DNA of 64,000 bases from Pseudoips prasinana (GCA_951640165.1 OX621236.1:25226948-25290947), one strand, 5' to 3'; positions 20,975 through 30,450 are shown, counted from the stretch's first letter. Numbers and translations: made by a program. Notes: a model not told the origin generated them from the letters alone.

Positions 20975-22923
20975 CTGAAAGAGGACGAATAGAGGTTTTC
21001 AATAGGGTCTATAAATATGATGTCCGATCGAATCAAACTTCTAAGCAGCGGGAACCAGGGTTGAGTTGGCCAGTGTGGGAACACTAAAATGCCCGTTGCT
21101 TGGTCATTAATAATTTTTTGAATACATTTCAAAATCAATGAAAATGGTGGAAATGCATAAAAAAACCATGTATTCCAATTTAAAGTGAAGGCGTCTACTG
21201 TAAAGGCGTCTGGATCCGGTCTCCAAGAGATGTAGGTTTTGCATTTTGCATTGGTGCGTGAAGCAAAAAGATCTATTACTGGCTCGCCTAGACATACTAC
21301 AATATTCTGGTATTCTAAGTCCGATAGTTGCCATTCAATATCGGGATTAATTTTCCTAGATTCTTGGTCGGCTTCCGTGTTATCTTTTGTGTTAATATAA
21401 GACGCAAACAGCCAGATATTTCGCTCTTCGCACCATTGCCAGATGCTTTTGGTTACGTTATTGAGATGAGGGAACTGAATTCCCCTCATGCGGTTAATAT
21501 AACTAACCGCTGTTGTGTTGTCTACACGCAACAGTATATTGCAGTTGCTTTTGTCTCTTGCCAAACACTTTAAGCCGAGAAAAACAGCGAGCAATTCCAA
21601 ATAGTTTATGTGAGATTTACGCTCGCTGTCCTTCCACCCACCCCTGGCACGCGTATCGTTACAAAAGGCGCCCCAGCCTGATTTTGACGCGTCCGTAAAG
21701 ATTTCTAAGTCAAAGTTTGACATCACGAGGCGGTTTGATGTCTGTTCGATATTTTTTGACCACCACTCTAAGTCTGAATTAATATCAGGGGCTGGTCTAA
21801 ATTTGGCATCATAAGTTTGATGTTCAATTAGAGCGAGATACTTTTGTCTTTCTAATATTTTTGTATAAAGCCAGCCATACCGTACGGCTGGGCAAGCTGA
21901 AGTAAGAACACCTATCATTTGAGAAAAATCTCTAATGGTACAAACGGGCAAAGAGGAAAACTTGTCTACCAATTGTAAAATCTTATTACGTTTATCTAGG
22001 GGAAGAGAAATGGACATATCTACGGAATTATAAATAAATCCTAAAAATTTGCAACATTGTTGAGGTTGCAAAACACTTTTTTCGTAATTTATTATGAAAC
22101 CCAAACATTTGAGTAATTTAATAGTCTTCTGAACATTTAGTAAACATTCATCAAATGTATCTCCTATACATAATATATCGTCAATATATTTGACAGACCT
22201 AAAACCGTGAAGCCTTAAATAACTCATTACTTCTTTCATAATTTTTGTGAAAGTTCGGGGCGCTGAAGACAAACCGTAGGGCATGGCCTTAAATTCGTAT
22301 GTATATGTCTGCTTGTTTATATCTACGAATTGAAATCTTAAATATTTGCGATGACATTTAGATATAGGAACTAATAGGTAAGATTCTTTCATATCTATGG
22401 TGGCCAAGAAGCCATTGGGTGGTATCATTTTTGATGTAGTTCTATGGTCTTCCATTTTGAAATGAGACTTGGAAATGAACTTATTCAGTTGTTTTAGATT
22501 AGGTATGAACCTGTGGCCACCGTTAGACTTTGGAGCTAAAAATATACTAGATATGAATTGATCTACTTGAGGTTCACATTTTGTTATGGCGCCTAAATTT
22601 AATAGGTTAAGGATTGCTAATCTCATTTCCTGAATTTGTTTGCCCGCGAGAGAATTATTTGGAATATTTTTCTGTATTACTGTACGAGTAAAGGGTATAT
22701 AATAGCCATTACGTATCCAGCTAAGAACAAGGGGGTTATTTGTAATTTTAACCCAACATTTATAGTGGTATAACAGTCTACCAGAATGTACCTGGGTTCC
22801 TTCCTCGTTTGGGCACGCTTGTAGGCCGGTGTACCCGTCGCGGCACGCGGCGGCAGCTGCTGCTGTGTGACAGGCGGGCCGCGCCGTGTTGGTGTCCTGT
22901 AAGATGACATCCGCCCCCCCTGT
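20884..22923 (-). CDS. DIRS-like reverse transcriptase / RNase H
   Basis: Copies element RNA into DNA. The open frame begins at 22,923, and its first internal Met is at 22,626. In order: an N-terminal 'HSGRLLYHYKCWVKITNNP' and 'VLSWIRNGYYIPF' motif typical of DIRS polymerases; RT domain with 'IPNLKQLNKFI', 'ATIDMKESYLLVPISKCHRK', 'MPYGLSSAPRTF' and the catalytic 'VKYIDDILCIGD'; RNase H with 'LEIFTDASKSGWGAFC', 'NYLELLAVFLGL' and 'RVDNTTAVSYIN'; then the DIRS/Ngaro downstream region 'VIDLFASRTNAKCKTYISWR' and 'FYAFPPFSLI'. No stop for about 680 codons. The frame opens immediately before a run of seven G at 22,914-22,920, in a different phase from gag. Confidence 0.9.
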   Translation of the reverse strand, partial: TGGADVILQDTNTARPACHTAAAAAACRDGYTGLQACPNEEGTQVHSGRLLYHYKCWVKITNNPLVLSWIRNGYYIPFTRTVIQKNIPNNSLAGKQIQEMRLAILNLLNLGAITKCEPQVDQFISSIFLAPKSNGGHRFIPNLKQLNKFISKSHFKMEDHRTTSKMIPPNGFLATIDMKESYLLVPISKCHRKYLRFQFVDINKQTYTYEFKAMPYGLSSAPRTFTKIMKEVMSYLRLHGFRSVKYIDDILCIGDTFDECLLNVQKTIKLLKCLGFIINYEKSVLQPQQCCKFLGFIYNSVDMSISLPLDKRNKILQLVDKFSSLPVCTIRDFSQMIGVLTSACPAVRYGWLYTKILERQKYLALIEHQTYDAKFRPAPDINSDLEWWSKNIEQTSNRLVMSNFDLEIFTDASKSGWGAFCNDTRARGGWKDSERKSHINYLELLAVFLGLKCLARDKSNCNILLRVDNTTAVSYINRMRGIQFPHLNNVTKSIWQWCEERNIWLFASYINTKDNTEADQESRKINPDIEWQLSDLEYQNIVVCLGEPVIDLFASRTNAKCKTYISWRPDPDAFTVDAFTLNWNTWFFYAFPPFSLILKCIQKIINDQATGILVFPHWPTQPWFPLLRSLIRSDIIFIDPIENLYSSSFRTHHFQGQFTLGAAVLSGLRLQHVEHQNLP

Positions 22924-24148
22924 TCAACGAGAAATTGCGAGGAGGGCCTGGCCAGTTTCCCTGGTTGCGAGGGCGAATGTTTGAATATGATGCGTTCGAC
23001 GTTGATGGCTTTGGAGTAGAGGGTTTCCTAATTTGGTGACCCTGTTTCTCTATCGCCTTAGAGGCCTTGATTTTTTCTGCCAGGTTCATTCCAAACAGGG
23101 ACTCATCTCTATCCTCATCCTGTATTACTGTGAGGAAGGATTTTTCTAAGCCAGGGGTGATAAGCTTTTTTCTTACTTGAGTTTCTACATAATGAAGGTC
23201 AGTAAGAATTCGGCAACCATCAGACAAAATTTTGACGGCTTGTACTTTGTTGTCACCTGTTAGTAGCAAGGTCATTGCTTTGTTAATGGCCGTTATGCCC
23301 AGACCCAATTGGTCTTGCTTGGTTTGCATCTTTTTATCACGAGCCCTGGTTATCTCACCAACCGCGGCGGATATTTCGGCATTTAAAATAGGTGCTTTTA
23401 ATAGTGTACAATTCACGGGAATAGCATAATCCTTCAACAGCTTATCTTTGGCGTCGTGTTGTATTCCTTTTTTAAGAATTGGAAGCCAACGTTGAGCCAA
23501 CGTGCTGTGTATTTCCGGGCCATAAACTGGAACATCGTCAGCAGGATCGCCCAATGCCTCTAATAACTCTGGGTCGAGTTCAGGTAACGAGTCTTTATGT
23601 ATTTCTGACCCAAGCGGTACGATTTCGTTAGGTGGGTCTGGGGCGGTGCGGCTGGCGACGGTGAAGACACTGTAGGTAGTTGCGGGGTAGGAGACGGTGG
23701 CGTTGGCAACGGCGGCGATGGAGTAGGCAGCGGATGAGGATGCGGAGACTCCGGTGGATCATTTTGCAACTCCCGGTTGTGATGAACTCCGTTATCTAAA
23801 CAGATATTTATTTTGTAAATTGGAGGTAGTCGTGAAATTTTATTTATACAATAATCGAGGTTATTTTACTCGAATGTAATATCATCGTGTTGACCCGCAG
23901 TCAACCTCCAGGATATTTTTCTTAGTATCATGCATAACCCACGTGTTAACCCGCAGTTAACCTCCAGGGCAGTTTACAGATACTGAACATTCGTATAATT
24001 TTAAACCATTATAGAATTTTATGTTTTCACTTTTATAAATGTCACTTTTGTAATAACATAGTATAAACTCACCCGTAAAATCTTCCATATCTGATGATGA
24101 TGAATACACGACCGCATGTCGGCGGCGTTTAGTGACCGCCTTTTTCAT
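22778..24148 (-). pseudogene. DIRS-like gag with candidate intron and a frameshift
   Basis: Nucleocapsid-like protein. Exon 1 (24,148-24,073) encodes 'MKKAVTKRRRHAVVYSSSSD' and ends at a GTGAGT donor. A pyrimidine/AT-rich acceptor '...ctgtttag' leads into exon 2 at 23,795, in frame with a proline-rich segment ('PLPTPSPPLPTPPSPTPQ'). That frame closes near 23,560, while the main gag frame, open from 23,758, continues with 'LDPELLEALGDPADDVPVYG', 'TLAQRWLPILKKGIQ' and a basic RNA-binding-like tail, ending at 22,778. A one-base indel between about 23,600 and 23,660 explains the switch. Intron length would be 277 bp. The splice sites are inferred from sequence only. Confidence 0.7.
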
Positions 24149-24335
24149 TTCTAACTTTTTATTTTCTCGGTGTAATAATGATTTTTTTCAGCAGCAGTTC
24201 TCTTCGACATGATAATTCTTGCAAACTGGATATTGAGTATTCGGTAACGTGTTTCGTTGCCGCGCACGATAAAAGAATGAGTTTGGTGGCACGGCGCCCG
24301 CCGGCGTGGGACGGGAAAAAATTTAGATGTCTTTT

Positions 24336-24403
24336 TGACGTGCGGTGTTGCCAGTAGGATAAAAGTACTACACGTTGTTAATTATTATATCGAGAATGAA
24401 GCG
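24336..24403 (-). repeat. right inverted terminal repeat of DIRS-like element
   Basis: Reverse complement of 19,940-20,008. Between the gag start (24,148) and this repeat lies a roughly 190-bp leader. Two copies of a 'cccgcagttaacctcc'-type motif (23,886-23,913 and 23,945-23,970) sit in the inferred intron. Confidence 0.85.
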
Positions 24404-24840
24404 ACGAAATATAATTCCAAAGATAATATTGCTAATTGTGGGTAACGCAGATAGTAACATTAAATATATCTCATACAAATTACCTATCAAATAATTATCT
24501 ACATGCGTACAACATCAAACAATCAGATTATGTTATTCCTCCAAATGAGTAATGATTTATATAGAACAATAGTCATTACGATACATGTAATGAGACATGT
24601 AAAAGTTCGCTAAAATAATAAGGCCCGCGGGCTATTCGGTATAACAAAGGACTACCCTAATAACTTGCGTAAGGTTTCTGCCAGAGATCATTATAGAGGT
24701 TTTAATAAAAGCGTTGTAAGCCACAAAAATTCACTCGAAATGTTTTTAATTAAGCCACTGAAACATTTGGTGAAATGAAGAGGCGGTATGCTTATAAAAA
24801 CTTCTTTTGTTCATCTTTTAATAAACGGTAAGTAGATAAG
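24404..24840. other. no recognisable feature
   Basis: Unique-looking flank of the DIRS-like element. No ORF, no repeat recognised. Confidence 0.4.
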
Positions 24841-24842
24841 TA

Positions 24843-24977
24843 CAGACGCCTGCACATCCAACTACCCCAATCTGTCAAATTTCTTTTATAGATTTTCAAC
24901 TTTATCACATAAGCTTGAGGTTCACTTTCAATTGGGGAAATTTTACAGATTGGGATAGCTTGATGTGCTGGCGTCTG
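24843..24977. mobile_element. TA-flanked MITE, copy 2
   Basis: 'cagacgcctgcacatccaac' at the left and 'gatgtgctggcgtctg' at the right, with TA on both sides. 135 bp, non-coding. Confidence 0.8.
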
Positions 24978-25132
24978 TATAATCCGGTTGTATTTCTCGA
25001 GGAAACTTACAGAAAATAGTTACACACAATTTTCCATACTACTCTTTATTCAGTTTAGTTACTTTTCGACGTGATAGTCTTTTGTATAGTAAGTATATTC
25101 TGCCAGGTGAGCAGGATTATAAAAAGTCTTTA

Positions 25133-25386
25133 TCTGTACTAATATTATAAAGTGGTAACGTTTGTGAGTTTGTGACGTTGTAAGGGGTAATCTCTGGATC
25201 TACTGAACCGATTTTCAAAATTATTTCACCAATAGAAAGCTACAAGTTATTGTGGAGTGTCATAAGCTATGATTCATCTTCATAATTTTTATTTATCCCG
25301 AACATTTAACCTGAAGTATTATGCGGGACAAACGGGCAGGAATAAAAATATTAATAACGCGGAACGAAGTCCGCGGGCACTGCTAG
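25133..25386 (+). mobile_element. Helitron-like non-autonomous element
   Basis: TC start ('tctgtactaatattataaag'), terminal hairpin 'cgcggaacgaagtccgcg', spacer 'ggcactg' and CTAG at 25,383-25,386. Confidence 0.65.
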
Positions 25387-25800
25387 TATGTTATAATGTC
25401 GGAATGATTATTAGTACAGAAAGGTCATTAGTACGAAATATCGGCTAAATATGAAACGCAAGTTCGCTTTTCTTCGAGGCTCCGAGCGGACAATTAGTGC
25501 CTAAAAACTGTCTCACGTTTCGTTGTGTTTGATTTATTGTGTCAAAGTTTATAACCTATATATATTTACAAATTGATCTACGACATTAATGTTAATCGTA
25601 CACAGTAGCTTTGACCACTAAATTGTCCGACAGTGAAGATTCAATCAACACTATTTCTGACATATAGTTGTCAGCAAAAAAATTATAACAGTGAAAACCT
25701 TAAAAAAACATGACATTATTCACGCGTTTACTGACCTTTCCTAGTCTCCCTGCTATGATTCGGACCTTATTCAAAACCAGAACAACACAATTAACATAAA
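25387..25800. other. no recognisable feature
   Basis: AT-rich DNA without a credible ORF. Confidence 0.4.
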
Positions 25801-25805
25801 TATTG

Positions 25806-25990
25806 TTGCCCCGGCCCAGAGGTTACAGCAGTATTCCATATGCGGCCGCATTTGCGCCTTATATAAATGAAGGCGATGAGCCCACATTTCGTATCGCCTA
25901 GCTGTGCCAAGGACACCTAGCGATTTGGAGGCCAACTTGGCCTTGCCTTCCAAATAACCACCAAATTTGACATCACGAGAACTCGGCCTA
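25806..25990 (-). pseudogene. LINE reverse-transcriptase thumb fragment
   Basis: The minus-strand frame contains 'KLASKSLGVLGTARRYEMWA' and 'HRLHLYKAQMRPHMEYCCNL' followed by 'WAGA'. This is the post-catalytic region of a Jockey/R1-type LINE polymerase. The upstream part of the same ORF (to 26,037) comes from the adjoining inverted duplication and is not LINE protein. Confidence 0.65.
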
Positions 25991-26072
25991 ATCCAAAACA
26001 CTCGCTTTGATATTAGGCCGAGTTCTCGTGATGTCAAATTTGGTGGTCATTTGGCAGGCAATGCCAAGTTGG
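25931..26072. repeat. inverted duplication of the LINE fragment
   Basis: Arms 25,931-25,991 and 26,012-26,072 share 'accaaatttgacatcacgag' and 'aactcggcctaat' in opposite orientation around a 20-bp loop. A fold-back event within a dead LINE copy. Confidence 0.75.
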
Positions 26073-26403
26073 CTTTCAAAACGCTGTATGCGAATGTGAG
26101 CCTTTTTGCAGTTAACGCCTAAGCCTGAGTTTTTAAGGGGTTAAACATTACCAAGTTGAGATGTCATCAGTTGGAAACTAGGTCTAAGTTGACTCAAATT
26201 TAGACATAATTACTCCGACTCGCAAGGTCGTGTGCCCGAGAAACGTTGTAATGGCCACCGTACTGTGATCTGCATAGCATTGGATTTCATGCCATTACAA
26301 CATGTCATTGATATGCAGAAGAATCAGGGTTGGAACTTAATGATAATAATTATATGAAAATAATTAAACCAGTAACATATAAGTAACCTACTCCTATATA
26401 CTA
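26073..26403. other. no recognisable feature
   Basis: Flank between the LINE fold-back and the large palindromic element. Confidence 0.4.
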
Positions 26404-26411
26404 CTATAAAT
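26404..26411. repeat. 8-bp target-site duplication, left copy
   Basis: 'ctataaat', identical to 29,652-29,659 on the other side of the palindromic element. It defines the element ends precisely. Confidence 0.85.
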
Positions 26412-27580
26412 ATGTCCGTAAGGATTGAGGAGCCACATCAGATTTTTAAAATCTGATCTCACCATTATTTAGCAGCAATGTAGCTTATTTTGCAGCACGA
26501 ATTTTAAATTTAGCAGCAAAATATATCACTAGTTATTTTAATGCAAAAGTGGCTCCTCAATCTAAACGTCTGAATTGAGGAGCCACCTGGAACTCGTTAA
26601 GTAATAGATGAATATTTATGAAAATGTTGTATCATTTAGTAGCAATTTTGCATATTACCGTCTAAAAATTTAGCTTCTGTAGCGCTAAAATGAAAGAAAA
26701 TACAATACTTTTAATATGGCTCCTCAATCTAAACTCAAGGGGTGAATTTCTATTGGATGTGAGCGATCAATTAATATATTCGACATATTGATCATTTAGC
26801 AGGTGTTGTGTTTGTTTTTGCAGTATAGAAGTAAAATAGTAAAACAGAGTAAATTTTGTATATGAACCCATTTTCTTTGGCTCCTCAATCCTGACGTTCT
26901 AATTATATATGTTTGACTGTAGCCACCTGAGATCTCAACGGGATCTAAAGCCAGAGATACTAACATTTAGCAGAAATGTCTGCTAAATATATCTGCACAG
27001 TTCAGCAATGTATATATTTTGAATTCTGAAAAAACAATATTTAACTATTTTCTTGTAAATTCAGTGTGTAGGGTGACCATATTATACTCGTATTAATGAA
27101 ACCAGGATAAGTAATTTATTAAATTTATATTTTCATAACAGATTATATCTATCGTACCTACGATTTGGTTATTTAGCAATCAATTTCGCTATAAGTTATA
27201 GAATTAATGAATATTGGCTGATTAGTACTTATACGAATTTTAGAATCGTAATCATCGTAACAGAACATCTCATCTTTCAGTGTAAGATAGTGACATTTGT
27301 AGTGGCCCATGCCAGTTTCGTTAATTGCAGGAATAAATTCTATAGCACCTACTAACTGATATGATTTATTCGAAAACATTACAAATTCTGGTATTTCTCT
27401 CACTCTAAACTTTTCACAACCATTCAGTTCATATGAAACTGTGTTTGATAGAGTATATTTACACACAGTTTGGTTGTTACAAAACGTACAGTCGGTTTTT
27501 TCATCAGCGATTAAAGTTGCATCTTCTAAACCTTGGATGCCGAAAACAGAAATTATGTTCAAATTCAAAGGCAATAATGC
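26412..27580 (+). repeat. left terminal inverted repeat (1,169 bp)
   Basis: Contains the 12-bp motif at 26,424, 26,550, 26,574, 26,717 and 26,878 in mixed orientation; the pair at 26,550/26,574 faces inward around a 12-bp spacer. 'tttagcagc'-like words lie between them. Its inner third (27,173-27,574, minus strand) is the 3' half of the peptidase-like gene. Similarity to the right arm stops at 27,580. Confidence 0.85.
27173..27574 (-). pseudogene. partial copy of the USP-like gene (3' half, left arm)
   Basis: 133 codons matching the C-terminal half of the gene ending at 28,890, including 'FGIQGLEDATLIADEKTDC', 'REIPEFVMFSNKS' and the His box 'GMGHYKCHYL' followed by 'FCYDDYDSK'. It lacks the Cys-box half, so it cannot make a complete enzyme. 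It keeps a C-x-x-C in 'DCTFCNNQTVC', where the right-arm gene reads 'DCRFGNNQTVC'. The arm copy therefore preserves the more family-like zinc-finger cysteine. Confidence 0.7.
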
Positions 27581-27738
27581 TAACTAGATGATAACGGTTC
27601 TGTGCGTACATTAGCCAACATACAACATAATTAACGCACACCCTGAAAATAGTTTGTTCAGAATCAATTACTGAATCTATTTATATCATTTTTAATATAG
27701 GTAATTTTTTATCTCGAAAATAATTAAAAATTATTGTC

Positions 27739-28890
27739 ATGTTAACCCTGTACAGTCAAAACAAATTGAAATGGACCGTAAGTCAAAGTAATAAGATTTC
27801 AGATCGCAGTTTTATTCATACACATTCCATCATTCAGTACAAAAAAAAGAAATATGAACTTTATTCCAAGAACGTTAAGGTCTTTACAAATGTATTGTGA
27901 ACTTAGCCGGACGCACACACTAACAAGAACTGGACAAAGGACACCAATAAACCACCTACTTACTTACGTTCCCTTTCTCCTGCAAACTAAACTCTTGCCG
28001 AATCAATTTTTTCTGATCGACCTTCTTTTATTGAGAATTGGAGGGGTGAAGCCGATACTGATTCATTAACAAAAATAAAAGTAAAATTTGTAAAAAATGG
28101 CAACCAATCCATAGGTGAAAATTCTATTAAAGTAGATTTGAGAAACACATGTTGCTTTGATTCGGTCATTTATTTGTTGAGCATGACTTTTAATGAAAGC
28201 AGACGTTTTCAAGAAATATTAAACACATACTCAGAAGATTTAATCTCACAATATATTAAACTTCTATCAGATTCTGCTTCTACTGACGGTGATATACACA
28301 AAATGAGAACCCAAATTGGCGTGCTGTATTTTGATACTACAGTAAATAGTAGCCACTGTGAATTTGCTTGTAACGTGTCTTACATTTTTGAACACGTAGC
28401 CTTGAAGTATTGCTTTAGTGCCATTTTTACAAAAAAATGTACTAATGATTCGTGCCATTTTATCCCAGTTTCCAGGCAGATCGCATTTTTGCCTTTGAAT
28501 TTGAACATAATTTCTGTTTTTGGCATCCAAGGTTTAGAAGATGCAACTTTAATCGCTGATGAAAAAACCGACTGTAGGTTTGGTAACAACCAAACTGTGT
28601 GTAAATATACTCTATCAAACACAGTTTCATATGAACTGAATGGTTGTGAAAAGTTTAGAGTGAGAGAAATACCAGAATTTGTAATGTTTTCGAATAAATC
28701 ATGTCAGTTAGTAGGTGCTATAGAATTTATTCCTGCAATTAACGAAACTGGCATGGGCCACTACAAATGTCACTATCTTACACTGAAAGATGAGATGTTC
28801 TGTTACGATGATTACGATTCTAAAATTCGTATAAGTACTAATCAGCCAATATTCATTAATTCTATAACTTATAGCGAAATTGATTGCTAA
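27739..28890 (+). CDS. ubiquitin-specific-peptidase-like protein, probably decayed
   Basis: Seen: 'DLRNTCCFDSVIYLL' resembles the USP/C19 Cys box (N-T-C with catalytic Cys); 'CTNDSC' and 'CRFGNNQTVC' resemble finger cysteines; 'REIPEFVMF' sits where USPs have P-x-x-L-x-x; and 'GMGHYKCHYL' plus 'FCYDDYDSK' resembles the His box. The frame runs unbroken from 27,991 to the stop at 28,890 but has no good ATG. Inferred: a first exon 27,739-27,777 ending at GTAAGT and an acceptor 'aacttag' at 27,906 join in phase, adding 'KNWTKDTNKPPTYLRSLSPA'. This model contains one in-frame TAA at 27,988, so the copy may be dead. Role (deubiquitinase-like) is inferred from motifs only. Confidence 0.6.
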
Positions 28891-29651
28891 ATAACCAAAT
28901 CGTAGGTACGATAGATATAATCTGTTATGAAAATATAAATTTAATAAATTATTTATCCTGGTTTCATTAATACGAGTATAATATGGTCACCCTACACACT
29001 GAATTTACAAGAAAATAGTTAAATATTGTTTTTTCAGAATCCAAAATATATACATTGCTGAACTGTGCAGATATATTTAGCAGACATTTCTGCTAAATGT
29101 TAGTATCTCTGGCTTTAGATCCCGTTGAGATCTCAGGTGGCTACAGTCAAACATATATAATTAGAACGTCAGGATTGAGGAGCCAAAGAAAATGCGTTCA
29201 TATACAAAATTTACTCTGTTTTACTATTTTACTTCTATACTGCAAAAACAAACACAACACCTGCTAAATGATCAATATGTCGAATATATTAATTGATCGC
29301 TCACATCCAATAGAAATTCACCTCTTGAGTTTAGATTGAGGAGCCATATTAAAAGTATTGTATTTTCTTTCATTTTAGCGCTACAGAAGCTAAATTTTTA
29401 GACGGTAATATGCAAAATTGCTACTAAATCATACAACATTTTCATAAATATTCATCTATTACTTAACGAGTTCCAGGTGGCTCCTCAATTCAGACGTTTA
29501 GATTGAGGAGCCACTTTTGCATTAAAATAACTAGTGATATATTTTGCTGCTAAATCTAAAATTCGTGCTGCAAAATAAGCTACATTGCTGCTAAATAATA
29601 GTGAGATCAGATTTTAAAAATCTGATGTGGCTCCTCAATCCTTACGGACAT
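28483..29651 (-). repeat. right terminal inverted repeat (1,169 bp)
   Basis: Mirror of 26,412-27,580, with position sum 56,063 throughout. The 12-bp motif occurs at 29,174, 29,335, 29,478, 29,502 and 29,628. Its inner part encodes the C-terminal half of the peptidase-like gene. Confidence 0.85.
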
Positions 29652-29659
29652 CTATAAAT
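29652..29659. repeat. 8-bp target-site duplication, right copy
   Basis: 'ctataaat', matching 26,404-26,411. Confidence 0.85.
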
Positions 29660-30410
29660 TACGCGTTAGGCTAATGACTGTTCTATTACGCTTCTAATGG
29701 CAATTTTACTAGCGTTTAAGGGTAATTACCTTCTAACTAAAGGAGTTTAGTCGTTATATAATATATTACCTAGCGAAGCCAACATTATCTAGTTACCTTA
29801 AAGTATATTTTATTAATCGAGCGGATAAATTTGGCCATACAAAGCAAATTTACCACGAAATGACTCAATTTTTCTTAGACTTTGTATCGATGTTTTGGGT
29901 GAAAATGTGCGACATTTATTTTGCGTGAAAAGGAAAAATTAACGCCAATTTTTTATTCGTTTACTTCGCTTGTTTAATATTTTTTTCAAGATGAAACACT
30001 TGACACAATAAAATATCGAAATAAAAAGATGTAAACCTGGGATACACATAACTTTGTTGATGACTTACATATAATTTGATGGTAATTATTTATATATATT
30101 ATATTATATATATGATTTGTATTACAAAGGAAGCCTTTTGTTTTGTAGCCGTTTTAAAATTATTTCTCATAAGTAAGAAACATTTCTTCACTTTCATTCA
30201 CAAATATTAACTGTGATATCTAAGATCAGAATCGAATTAATTCCTGAACAGAATGTAACTCGATTCTGACAGCATTTACAGCACGAAGCATATTGGGCAT
30301 AACTTAGTAGTTATTATGTTAGGGTAGTCCCTAGGATAGCAGTTATACCTAATATGCTTTTCAATAGCTACTTGGGATATTAAAAACAGGTATATCACGG
30401 CTCTAATGCT
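29660..30410. other. no recognisable feature
   Basis: Very AT-rich, with an (at)n stretch near 30,095-30,115. No credible ORF. Confidence 0.45.
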
Positions 30411-30450
30411 CATATCACAAACTCTTATAACATAAGAGTTTGTGATATGA
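30411..30450. repeat. perfect short hairpin
   Basis: 'catatcacaaactcttat' and 'ataagagtttgtgatatg' are perfect reverse complements around a few bases. It lies just upstream of a SINE. Confidence 0.6.

Larger units (their letters stand above)
19940..24403 (-). mobile_element. DIRS-like tyrosine-recombinase retrotransposon
   Basis: A 4,464-bp element transcribed on the minus strand: gag, then RT/RNase H plus the DIRS-specific downstream domain, then tyrosine recombinase (YR), between 68-69-bp inverted terminal repeats. DIRS-type elements use a YR instead of a DDE integrase and are thought to integrate through a circular intermediate, so no target duplication is expected and none is seen. RT and YR frames are long and uninterrupted. 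The gag has a frameshift, so this copy is probably defective or depends on other copies. I did not find the internal complementary region that DIRS elements usually carry. Confidence 0.85.
26412..29651. mobile_element. palindromic DNA element with 1.17-kb TIRs carrying a peptidase-like gene
   Basis: A 3,240-bp element starting 'atgtccgtaaggattgagga', with the exact reverse complement at its right end, flanked by the perfect 8-bp duplication 'ctataaat'. Arms run 26,412-27,580 and 28,483-29,651 with no net indel and scattered substitutions; the unique centre is about 900 bp. No transposase is visible, so movement in trans is likely. An 8-bp duplication is compatible with hAT, P, Merlin or KDZ superfamilies, and nothing here decides between them. 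Each arm carries five copies of 'attgaggagcca' and several 'tttagcagc' motifs, which look like ordered protein-binding sites. The near-identity of the arms implies a recent insertion or arm-to-arm gene conversion. Confidence 0.85.

Noticed and set aside
22677..22910. 77-codon minus-strand ORF between gag and RT
   Set aside because: It is the third frame over the gag/RT overlap. RT-family motifs are in a different phase, so this is a shadow.
23560..23769. Separate proline-rich protein
   Set aside because: It is in phase with gag exon 1 and lies directly before the main gag frame, so it is the N-terminal part of a frameshifted gag.
25771..26037. Complete 88-codon protein
   Set aside because: Its N-terminal third comes from the inverted duplication arm and its C-terminal end runs past the LINE homology, so the frame is accidental.
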